Shown here one piece after another: positions 16,230 through 22,191 of a DNA stretch of 34,174 nucleotides (positions within the stretch are counted from its first letter, which is position 1; every line of letters begins with the position of its first letter). The stretch is taken from assembly GCF_009299505.1 (NCBI RefSeq), contig NZ_WBSM01000016.1, positions 1 to 34,174 of the forward strand, written 5' to 3'. A program made the translations under genes and the position numbers. This stretch comes from Bifidobacterium ramosum. GTDB taxonomy: Bacteria > Actinomycetota > Actinomycetes > Actinomycetales > Bifidobacteriaceae. The notes under the pieces were generated by a model. That model made no database searches. It was not told where the DNA came from and was given only the letters and a program-made list of their open reading frames with translations.

Positions 16230-16235
16230 ATTATC
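16230..16235 (-). promoter_or_regulatory. candidate -10 for moxR operon
   Basis: GATAAT on the minus strand, 20 bp upstream of the moxR ATG, leaving a leader of about 14 nt that contains the GGGGGA ribosome binding site. No good -35 is visible. Confidence 0.35.
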
Positions 16236-16294
16236 GTCTCCCAGCATAACAGCGGGGCTGGTGGTTTCAGCCGAGAGCGGGAAACGGTTCGTGC

Positions 16295-16407
16295 GTGGCG
16301 GTTTTCGCTCGCTAAGACGCCTCTCAGCGAGCGAAAACCGCCACTCCCCGTCTCTCGTGGCAGAAAACGCTCACGCAGCGTCGGCTGCGCGAGCGTTTTC
16401 TGCCACG
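16295..16407. repeat. family D: two adjacent large hairpins
   Basis: Hairpin 1 spans 16295-16344, with arms GTGGCGGTTTTCGCTCGCT and AGCGAGCGAAAACCGCCAC. Hairpin 2 spans 16356-16407, with arms of about 24 bp starting CGTGGCAGAAAACGCTC around a short centre. The outer flanks (GTGCGTGGC at 16291, GCCACGCAC at 16402) also pair, so the block can fold as two hairpins or one larger cruciform. It fills the groES/moxR gap, where no gene is seen. Confidence 0.88.
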
Positions 16408-16436
16408 CACGGGAACGCCGCGCACAGTCACATACG

Positions 16437-16470
16437 AAAAAATCCCGCCCGGCGTAATGCCGGACGGGAT
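16437..16470 (-). terminator. groES terminator
   Basis: Minus-strand stem ATCCCGTCCGGC/GCCGGGCGGGAT (16470-16459 with 16453-16442) with one mismatch or wobble, followed by a T tract. It lies about 30 bp beyond the groES stop, so groES is transcribed alone without groEL. Confidence 0.88.
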
Positions 16471-16499
16471 CGACGAACCTTGCGCTATGCGCGCGAATC

Positions 16500-16793
16500 T
16501 CAGCCGAGGATGGCGAGGATGTCGCGAGCGGAGACGATCAGGTAGTCCTCGCCCTCGTAGTGCACCTCGGTGCCGCCGTACTTGGAGTACAGCACCTTGT
16601 CGCCGACCTTGACGTCCATCGGGATGCGCTCGCCCTTGTCGTCGCGGCGGCCCGGGCCGACGGCCAGGACTTCGCCCTGCTGCGGCTTCTCCTTGGCGTT
16701 GTCCGGGATGTACAGACCGGAAGCGGTCTGCGTCTCGGCCTCGGCCTGCTTGACGATGATCTTGTCCTCCAACGGTGTGAGCTTGATCGACAC
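16500..16793 (-). CDS. groES: co-chaperonin GroES
   Basis: 97 residues. Complete Cpn10 family: [17 protein letters not shown] (roof and barrel start), the mobile loop [18 protein letters not shown] that binds GroEL, and [18 protein letters not shown] at the C-terminus. It caps GroEL during protein folding in the cytoplasm. The start is GTG 16793 with AGGTGA 7 nt upstream. It is monocistronic: a terminator follows and groEL is not adjacent, as is common in bifidobacteria. A perfect CIRCE operator and a -35/-10 pair lie upstream, indicating HrcA repression. Confidence 0.97.
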   Translation of the reverse strand: MSIKLTPLEDKIIVKQAEAETQTASGLYIPDNAKEKPQQGEVLAVGPGRRDDKGERIPMDVKVGDKVLYSKYGGTEVHYEGEDYLIVSARDILAILG

Positions 16794-16895
16794 TGTAGGT
16801 CACCTCTATGTCTAGAAATCCAGTAATTCCGCGCCAGAACTTACCGGAAAGAGGCTGACGATCACTTTCCCGCGCGTTCCTTTGCGCTGGTACAC

Positions 16896-16925
16896 ATCGT
16901 AGCGCGGTTTTTAGCACTCTGCCAA
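16896..16925 (-). promoter_or_regulatory. groES promoter (-35/-10)
   Basis: On the minus strand, TTGGCA (16925-16920) and TACGAT (16901-16896) are separated by 18 bp. The -35 lies inside the CIRCE spacer, so HrcA binding would occlude it. The leader is about 95 nt. Confidence 0.65.
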
Positions 16926-16937
16926 CTCGAGTGCTAA
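16911..16937. promoter_or_regulatory. CIRCE element (HrcA operator)
   Basis: TTAGCACTC (16911-16919), a 9-base spacer, then GAGTGCTAA (16929-16937): a perfect match to the consensus. HrcA binds it to repress chaperone genes until heat or unfolded protein load. Confidence 0.97.
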
Positions 16938-16944
16938 CGCTGAG

Positions 16945-16991
16945 AGTGAAACAGCCCCCGCCGGCGCGACGTGCGCGCTTGCGGGGGCTGC
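16945..16991 (-). terminator. terminator downstream of the GlpR-like gene
   Basis: Perfect 10-bp GC stem CAGCCCCCGC/GCGGGGGCTG (16990-16981 with 16961-16952) around a GC-rich loop, followed on the minus strand by GTTTCAC. The T tract is short. It insulates groES from read-through. Confidence 0.65.
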
Positions 16992-17037
16992 GTTTCGAAG
17001 GAATGGATTCGATTGTGGCGGTATGGTGCGACTCGGC

Positions 17038-18375
17038 TCAGGCGGACCGGCGGGCCAGAATGGCCTCCAGCCCGGTGCCGAGCGAGTCAGCCGTGGCGTC
17101 CGGCGCGTCGATGTCGACGTGCTCTTCGGCGGCGTGGAAGGCGGCTGTGTCGTTCACCGAATCGGTATGGTCGGCGACGGCTTCGACAGTCGCGGATTTG
17201 TCGGATTCGCCGGACTCGGCGACGTCCGGCGTCGGTTCGGCGGCTTCCGGTTCGGCGACCGGCACGGCCTTCGCGACCTGACGCATCGACTTGATCTCCA
17301 GACTCTCCGGGACGGCGGATTGCGGTTCGACGCCGTTGCGCGGCGCGCCGAGGGAGAAGGAGATGAGGTCCTGCGAGACCGCATCGAACGCCTCCATCGC
17401 ACGCGACGGCTTGACGTGCGCCAGTTCGCTGGTTTCGTCAGGTTGATCGGCGATCGGTGCGGCATCGACGACGGTCATCACGACCGGCACGGCGGCACGG
17501 TCGTCCGACGCGGCGGCCTGATCGGCATCCGTATGGACGGTCTGATCGGCGGATGCAGCGGACGCGTCAGCAGTACCGTCCGTAGTCGCGGACGTGGTAT
17601 CGGCGACATGCGCAGTCTGCGATGCAGCGGCGGCCGTACGCGCGGCGTCGCGTTCGGCCAACGCCTGCGCCTGTTCGATCTGCGCCTGATGCAGCACACG
17701 ACGAATCTCGCGCTGCTCCATCACGTCGGTCGCCGGATCGTCGCGACGATCCTCGACAGTGCGATCGGACTGCACGGCACCAGTCTGCCCGGACTGCGCA
17801 GCCGCACGTTGCACGCCACCGGTCGCGGTCTTGCCGTCAGCGGCGACCTGACCCGCCGGACGCTGCGCGGCCGGACGACGCACGACCTTGCCGCTCTTGC
17901 GCGCCGCGGCGACCTTACGCTCCCACTCGCGGGCCTGCGCGGCCGCACGTGCGCCCAACGCCAGCACAACCGCCGTCAATGCGGCGGGAATCAACGCGAA
18001 CAACGGGCTGAACTTCAGCGCGAACGCCAATGCCAGCACCAGTACGGTGACGGCCAGCAACGACACGACGAGTATCCGGCGACGACGGATGGCTGCACGA
18101 CGCAACTGGCGCACATGCGCCACACGAGCCGGCGTGTATTTCGCATCTCGCGTGCGGTCTGGCTGCATAATAATCCCTTTCGCCTGCGGCGTATGCTCGT
18201 CCGAGAACCGCGTGCCATCGTCCATCCCGATGAGATGCAACGACGGCGAGAACTTGTCCTCGCGATGCTCCGCCACTTTCCTCATGCCCTTTGCCGTCCG
18301 CACAGGCAGCCAGCCGGCCATGACAATCACGACGATCACCAGCACCACCACAGTGCTCAGTGACTCGTAACTCAT
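17038..18375 (-). CDS. GlpR-like divisome-linked membrane protein (tentative)
   Basis: 445 residues. Helix 1 lies at about 8-25 (STVVVLVIVVIVMAGWLPV), a soluble loop to about 95, helices at about 101-120 and 123-142, then a long Ala/Asp/Val/Thr-rich, probably disordered cytoplasmic tail with one likely helical stretch (EQREIRRVLHQAQIEQAQAL). This architecture, together with the adjacent RimJ-like gene and 5-formyl-THF cyclo-ligase, matches the Mtb Rv0996 position, whose corynebacterial homologue GlpR is the membrane receptor of the gephyrin-like division protein Glp. No glp/moeA gene is present here. The assignment rests on layout, not on a motif. ATG 18375 has no ribosome binding site; TATTCT lies 7 nt upstream, so the mRNA may be leaderless. 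Confidence 0.6.
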   Translation of the reverse strand: MSYESLSTVVVLVIVVIVMAGWLPVRTAKGMRKVAEHREDKFSPSLHLIGMDDGTRFSDEHTPQAKGIIMQPDRTRDAKYTPARVAHVRQLRRAAIRRRRILVVSLLAVTVLVLALAFALKFSPLFALIPAALTAVVLALGARAAAQAREWERKVAAARKSGKVVRRPAAQRPAGQVAADGKTATGGVQRAAAQSGQTGAVQSDRTVEDRRDDPATDVMEQREIRRVLHQAQIEQAQALAERDAARTAAAASQTAHVADTTSATTDGTADASAASADQTVHTDADQAAASDDRAAVPVVMTVVDAAPIADQPDETSELAHVKPSRAMEAFDAVSQDLISFSLGAPRNGVEPQSAVPESLEIKSMRQVAKAVPVAEPEAAEPTPDVAESGESDKSATVEAVADHTDSVNDTAAFHAAEEHVDIDAPDATADSLGTGLEAILARRSA

Positions 18376-18739
18376 GCACTTAAGAATAGGAGAGGCCGGG
18401 CACAAATCGGGAATCCGCGCCGGGCGTGTCGCACGTCCGTGGACACGCGGCGGCCGGGACCCCCTTCCGGAGCGGGCACACGCCCTGTTTCCGGCAGACA
18501 TGCACCCTATCCCCATAGGCGCGCACCCCTTTCCGGCGGGATGGCACCCCGTCGTACATCAGTGCTTCTCTCCCTCTTCCCTCTTTAACGGACATACAGC
18601 CGATTTACCCGGTGAAATCGGCTGTATGTCCGTCAAGAAGGGGAGAGAGCGCCCATTAAGGGAGGAGCAGCTTACGAGGCCCACAGCCACCACACGGTCC
18701 GCGTCACCCTATGACCACCCGTCCGATCGCGCGCACAAC
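18376..18739. other. gene-free interval with one palindrome
   Basis: 364 bp between the GlpR-like start and the RimJ-like stop. Apart from palindrome A13 it contains GC-rich DNA in which CCCCTTYCGG recurs (around 18470, 18530), perhaps a decayed repeat. No coding frame is convincing. Confidence 0.6.
18587..18634. repeat. family A palindrome (A13)
   Basis: 19-bp arms with a single terminal mismatch (final C for T), centre of 10. It lies about 100 bp beyond the 3' end of the RimJ-like gene. Confidence 0.93.
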
Positions 18740-19429
18740 CTACCGCGCGGCCATCAGCCGACACACGAACCCCTCGCCGGCATCCTCCGCCAGCAGGCTG
18801 TACGTCTCGTGGTCGCGCCACTGCCCGTTGATGTACATGTACCCCGGCCGAACGCCCTCGGCATGCGCGCCCAGCTTCTCGACGACGCGGCGCGACCGGT
18901 GGTTCTCCGGCAGGATCGCGATCTCCAGACGGTGCAGCTGCGGGCCGAGCGGATCGGCGAGCGCCCAGTCGGCGAGCGTGGCGACGGCCATCGGTGCGAA
19001 CCCGTGGCCGGCGTGCCCGTGGTCGACCCAGTAGCCCACGACGCCGGTGCGCATGGACCCGTAGACGACCGCGCCCAGCGAGATCTGACCGACGATGCGC
19101 ATGTGGTGCTCGATGGCGAACAGGGCGCCGGTGCCATTCGCTTCGGCGCGACGCTGGCGGTGAATCCACGAGGCGAACGTCAGGGGCGAGCCGTGGGTCG
19201 GATCGCCGGAATCCCACGGGGCGAGCCAGTCACGGTTGGCCCAGCGCAGGGCGTTCCACTCGTCCTCGTCGTCGAGGGTGAGCGGGCGGAGGCGGATGGG
19301 CAGGGTCGAGGGCGTGGACTGACCAGCGGCGGGCGTACCGGAACCGGCTGGTGGCAGCGTTTCGGGCATGCGGATGGCAGGCGCGTCGCCCGGATGGAAC
19401 GCCTGACGCAACGATGCAAAAACTGACAC
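18740..19429 (-). CDS. GNAT N-acetyltransferase, RimJ/RimL type
   Basis: 229 residues. The acetyltransferase fold runs from about residue 36: IRLRPLTLDDEDEWNALR (helix 1 region), GYWVDHGHAGHGFAPMAVAT (acetyl-CoA pyrophosphate loop), LHRLEIAILPENHRSRRVVEKLGA (the motif B region typical of RimJ), and the GxWRDHETYSLL ending. Family members acetylate N-termini of ribosomal or other proteins. The start is uncertain: GTG 19429 lacks a ribosome binding site but CACAAT lies exactly 6 nt upstream. An ATG about 20 codons later (MPETLPPAG) is the alternative. It has the same orientation as the GlpR-like gene, which matches the Rv0995-Rv0996 pairing, and it is divergent from the cyclo-ligase. Confidence 0.85.
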   Translation of the reverse strand: MSVFASLRQAFHPGDAPAIRMPETLPPAGSGTPAAGQSTPSTLPIRLRPLTLDDEDEWNALRWANRDWLAPWDSGDPTHGSPLTFASWIHRQRRAEANGTGALFAIEHHMRIVGQISLGAVVYGSMRTGVVGYWVDHGHAGHGFAPMAVATLADWALADPLGPQLHRLEIAILPENHRSRRVVEKLGAHAEGVRPGYMYINGQWRDHETYSLLAEDAGEGFVCRLMAAR

Positions 19430-19498
19430 GGCCCCATTGTGCCACGCGTCGGACCGCCGACATTCGTTCGAAACCGCGCAATGGTACAACCGGTAGCC

Positions 19499-20323
19499 AT
19501 GATGAATGCAGTAACGGAACACACGACGCACGACGACTCCGGTACTGGCGGCAGTACCGACAAGCGGACGTTGCGCCGTGCCACGATCGCGCGACGCAAG
19601 CAGGTGCCGGCCGACGAGCGCGCGCGGGCCGGAGAACAGTTGGCGCAGGCAGCGGCGGCGATCACGAACGGACTCACGCCGGGCGCGACCGTGGCGGCGT
19701 ACGTGTCGATGGGCAGCGAGATCCCGACGGCACCGTTGCTGCGGTGGCTGTTGGACGCCGGATATCGCGTGATCGTGCCGAAGCTGGGACGCGGATTGGA
19801 CGTCGGCTGGGGCGCGTTGACGTCGCTCGACGAACTGCATGCGGTGACGTTGGACGGCAACGCGGCCGCATCGTCCGGTCCTGCACACGTTGACAGTACT
19901 GCGCACGTTGGCGATCCCGCACACGTTGGCAGTACGGCCGCCGTACCCGCAGACCGTACGTCCGCACCGTATCGTTCGTCATTGCAACGTCCGTCATCGC
20001 GCCGTCCGCAGGAGCCCACCGACGCAGCGACGCTCGGCATGGACGCGCTGCGCGACGCCGCGCTGATCATACTGCCCGCGCTACTGGTCGACCGCACCGG
20101 CACACGGCTCGGCCGCGGCGGCGGCTGGTACGACCGCGCGCTGGAGCATCGCCGGCCGGACGCGCGCACCGTCGCCGTCTGCTGGCCGTGGGAGATCAGC
20201 GACGCGCCGCTCCCCCGCGAACCGCACGACGTGCCGGTCGACGCGATCCTCACGCCGGACGGGATGGTCGCGACGAATGGCACAGCCACGACGGCCGAAC
20301 GCGGCGGCCGTTCAACCGACTGA
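19499..20323 (+). CDS. 5-formyltetrahydrofolate cyclo-ligase
   Basis: Converts 5-formyl-THF to 5,10-methenyl-THF with ATP in folate salvage. The signature RLGRGGGWYDRAL is present, with the N-terminal KRTLRRATIARRKQV and VAAYVSMGSEIPT segments and DAILTPDGM near the end. At about 274 residues it is much longer than usual (about 190). The excess is a block of about 60 residues (roughly 120-180) ahead of LGMDALRDAALIILPALLVD. It includes the tandem AHVDSTAHVGDPAHVGSTA, an apparent repeat expansion in a surface loop. ATG 19499 or the adjacent ATG 19502 is the start. No Shine-Dalgarno sequence is seen; TACAAC lies 8 nt upstream. Confidence 0.9.
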   Translation: MMNAVTEHTTHDDSGTGGSTDKRTLRRATIARRKQVPADERARAGEQLAQAAAAITNGLTPGATVAAYVSMGSEIPTAPLLRWLLDAGYRVIVPKLGRGLDVGWGALTSLDELHAVTLDGNAAASSGPAHVDSTAHVGDPAHVGSTAAVPADRTSAPYRSSLQRPSSRRPQEPTDAATLGMDALRDAALIILPALLVDRTGTRLGRGGGWYDRALEHRRPDARTVAVCWPWEISDAPLPREPHDVPVDAILTPDGMVATNGTATTAERGGRSTD

Positions 20324-20406
20324 GATATCCGCGGCGCACTGTCGGCGTGTCGATTAGGATAATGAGACGTTGAATAGTGTGTCTGACGCGCGTTGGAGGA
20401 AGAACC

Positions 20407-20589
20407 GTGCCTACGTACCATTACCGTTGCAAGAACTGCAACTATGATTTCACCGAGCAGCAGTCGTTCAGCGACGCTCCGATCACCGTGTGCCCGCAGT
20501 GCGGCGAAGAGCAGGTGCACAAGGTGTACTCCGCCGTGCCGATCGAGTTCAAGGGCAGCGGCTTCTACCGCACCGACAAGTCGAAGTGA
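20407..20589 (+). CDS. FmdB-family zinc ribbon protein
   Basis: 60 residues beginning PTYHYRCKNCNYDF after the GTG start, with CKNC (8, 11) and CPQC (29, 32) forming a zinc ribbon, then VHKVYSAVPIEFKGSGFYRTD, the usual FmdB ending. GTG 20407 has a strong GGAGGAAG 5 nt upstream. The Mtb counterpart at this place (Rv0991c, next to 5-formyl-THF cyclo-ligase) has been described as a redox-regulated chaperone with a long disordered tail; this protein lacks that tail, so the function may not transfer. Confidence 0.9.
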   Translation: MPTYHYRCKNCNYDFTEQQSFSDAPITVCPQCGEEQVHKVYSAVPIEFKGSGFYRTDKSK

Positions 20590-20636
20590 GTCGGGGCCAC
20601 GGGCCGGCCGGTTGCAGTGGGCGCGCGGTGAACCGA

Positions 20637-20673
20637 TTATCCACAATCGCGGACTGTGGACCGTTGTGGATAA
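20637..20673. promoter_or_regulatory. DnaA-box pair
   Basis: TTATCCACA (20637-20645) and its inverted copy TGTGGATAA (20665-20673), both perfect consensus, with a degenerate TGTGGACCG between them (20655). They lie between the FmdB stop and the SAF gene, about 70 bp before its start, where DnaA could modulate transcription. Confidence 0.7.
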
Positions 20674-20744
20674 GTCGGTACCGTTCGACCACATAGGCCG
20701 GTTCGGCTTGCGCTCGAGCATCGATATCCGTCATCGTGAATGTC

Positions 20745-21431
20745 ATGATGACGGATTTTTTTGATCTGCTACGGGGTCGTCGCGACGGCCACAGGACGGG
20801 TGACGGACGACGGACGACAGCCGGCGGACTGCGATGGCGCAGGACCGTGCGGCTGATGCGACGATGGACAGCTGCGATCTGCGCGGCCGGGGCCGTGTAT
20901 GCGGGACTGATGTGCGTGGCCGGCGCGACGGTCACGCGGCCGGTGGTGGTTGCGGCGACGGCGATGCGGCGCGGCGATGCGGTGAACGGCGACATGTTTC
21001 GTGTGGTGGAGGTGCCGGCCGACGCGGCGTTGGACACGGCATTATCGTCGATGGAGGATGTTGCGGATGACGGGATAGCGCAGGTGGATATCGCCGAGGG
21101 GCAGCCGATTTTCGATGCGATGATTCGGGGGTCGCCGGTGACGCCGGACGGGTTCACGGTGATCGAGGTGCGGCTGGCCAGTGCGGTCGATGCACTGATG
21201 GTCGGCGACACAGTGTCGCTGTCGTCCGCGATGGGGTGTGCGGCGGGTGATGATGCCCATGATGATGCCCATGATGATGCGGAGATATCATGTTTGCTCG
21301 CTGAGCGAGCGCTGGTGATGAGCCGGTTCAAGGAACTCACCGCACTGGCCATGCCGCCGGAGGACGCGCTGCGCGTCATGACCTCCCAGGAAGCCGGCGC
21401 CATCGTCGCCGTGGCAAAGCAGTCCTCCTAA
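20745..21431 (+). CDS. SAF-domain membrane-anchored protein
   Basis: 228 residues: a basic N-terminus, one helix (about 38-58, AAICAAGAVYAGLMCVAGA), then a SAF-like beta domain (PVVVAATAMRRGDAVNGDMFRVVEVPADA, then GQPIFDAMI) as in CpaB/FlgA-type proteins, probably outside the membrane. A SAF protein downstream of cyclo-ligase and FmdB is common in Actinobacteria. An Asp/His repeat DDAHDDAHDDA (from tandem GATGATGCCCAT) interrupts the distal part. The start is uncertain: GTG 20736, ATG 20745 and ATG 20748 are in frame and none has a clear ribosome binding site. Function unknown. Confidence 0.75.
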   Translation: MMTDFFDLLRGRRDGHRTGDGRRTTAGGLRWRRTVRLMRRWTAAICAAGAVYAGLMCVAGATVTRPVVVAATAMRRGDAVNGDMFRVVEVPADAALDTALSSMEDVADDGIAQVDIAEGQPIFDAMIRGSPVTPDGFTVIEVRLASAVDALMVGDTVSLSSAMGCAAGDDAHDDAHDDAEISCLLAERALVMSRFKELTALAMPPEDALRVMTSQEAGAIVAVAKQSS

Positions 21432-21444
21432 CGCCTCTCCCCCT

Positions 21445-21492
21445 AACGGACATACAGCCGAAATGAACGTCCAAATCGGCTGTATGTCCGTT
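21445..21492. repeat. family A palindrome (A14)
   Basis: 19-bp outer arms with inner mismatches (CGAAAT against AAATCG). First of five copies in the SAF/83-aa-gene convergent junction, starting 117 bp before A15. Confidence 0.93.
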
Positions 21493-21560
21493 GAGAGAGA
21501 AAGCCGAACCACTAGGGAACGTTCTCCAGTGTCGTCCCCCGCACAGAGCCACTCCCTTTT

Positions 21561-21610
21561 TTGCGGACATACAGCCGATTTGGTCGGGCGAAACGGCTGG
21601 TTGTCCGCAA
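21561..21610. repeat. family A palindrome (A15), mirror partner of A16
   Basis: Ends TTGCGGACATAC and GGTTGTCCGCAA. Centre GATTTGGTCGGGCGAAAC is the exact reverse complement of the A16 centre. Confidence 0.93.
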
Positions 21611-21665
21611 AGAAAGACGGTTAAAGCACCAAGAAACGTCCCCGAGCGCCATTTCCCATCCCTCC

Positions 21666-21713
21666 AGCGGACATACAGTCGTTTCGCCCGACCAAATCAG
21701 CTGTATGTCCGTT
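21666..21713. repeat. family A palindrome (A16), mirror partner of A15
   Basis: Centre GTTTCGCCCGACCAAATC. It starts 104 bp after A15. Confidence 0.93.
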
Positions 21714-21787
21714 GAGGGGGTGCGGCGTATGGGAACGAGGCAGGGGGATCCCCCTCAAGCGTCCCGATCCGCCACGCCCCGAAACCC

Positions 21788-21835
21788 TACGGACAACCAG
21801 CCGATTCGGGCGGCTAAAACGGCTGTATGTCCGTT
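21788..21835. repeat. family A palindrome (A17), mirror partner of A18
   Basis: The left arm has the variant ACGGACAACCAGCCGATT; the centre continues CGGGCGGCTAAAAC. It starts 122 bp after A16. Confidence 0.93.
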
Positions 21836-21891
21836 GAGGGGACGGGAACTGGCGCCTTGGACGTTCCTTAGTGATTCGACCTTCTTTTCTC

Positions 21892-21939
21892 TACGGACAT
21901 ACAGCCGTTTTAGCCGCCCGAATCGGCTGGTTGTCCGTT
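21892..21939. repeat. family A palindrome (A18), mirror partner of A17
   Basis: Reverse complement of A17 along its whole core, including the rare GGTTGTCC variant. It starts 104 bp after A17 and abuts the stop codon of the 83-aa gene. Confidence 0.95.
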
Positions 21940-22191
21940 TTAGCGCTTGTTGTTGAAGATGGCCCAGTGCGGGGGAAGCTCGCCGAGGATGCGCCGGTCG
22001 TCGTCGGCCTCGCGCTGGCGCTCGGTGAGCATGTCGCCGGGTTCGAGCTTCACGCCGTCGGCGTCGAAACGCTCAGTGCCGTGGAACACCACGCGCCGAT
22101 GCTTGCGCGGCGTACGACGCTGCGGATCATACGCCGCGGCACCGCCCGCCTGGTCGTCGGCCTTCACGTCGCCATCAACGTCGTCGCTCAT
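21940..22191 (-). CDS. 83-aa conserved-looking hypothetical protein
   Basis: I do not recognise the family. The N-terminal 20 residues are acidic and Ala-rich (SDDVDGDVKADDQAGG); the rest is basic, then mixed: RKHRRVVFHGTERFDADGVKLEPGDMLTERQREADDDRRILGELPPHW. There is no membrane segment. Its ATG overlaps the stop of the helicase-like gene by 4 bp (ATGA, 22191-22188), with AGGAGG just upstream, so translation is coupled and the two products are probably functionally linked. The stop is directly abutted by palindrome A18. Confidence 0.75.
   Translation of the reverse strand: MSDDVDGDVKADDQAGGAAAYDPQRRTPRKHRRVVFHGTERFDADGVKLEPGDMLTERQREADDDRRILGELPPHWAIFNNKR

Noticed and set aside
18374..19426. 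+ strand frame of 350 codons
   Set aside because: It runs through palindrome A13 and antisense to the RimJ-like gene; not protein-like.
20637..20673. Replication origin
   Set aside because: Two DnaA boxes without an AT-rich unwinding region or dnaA, dnaN or rpmH nearby are not enough.
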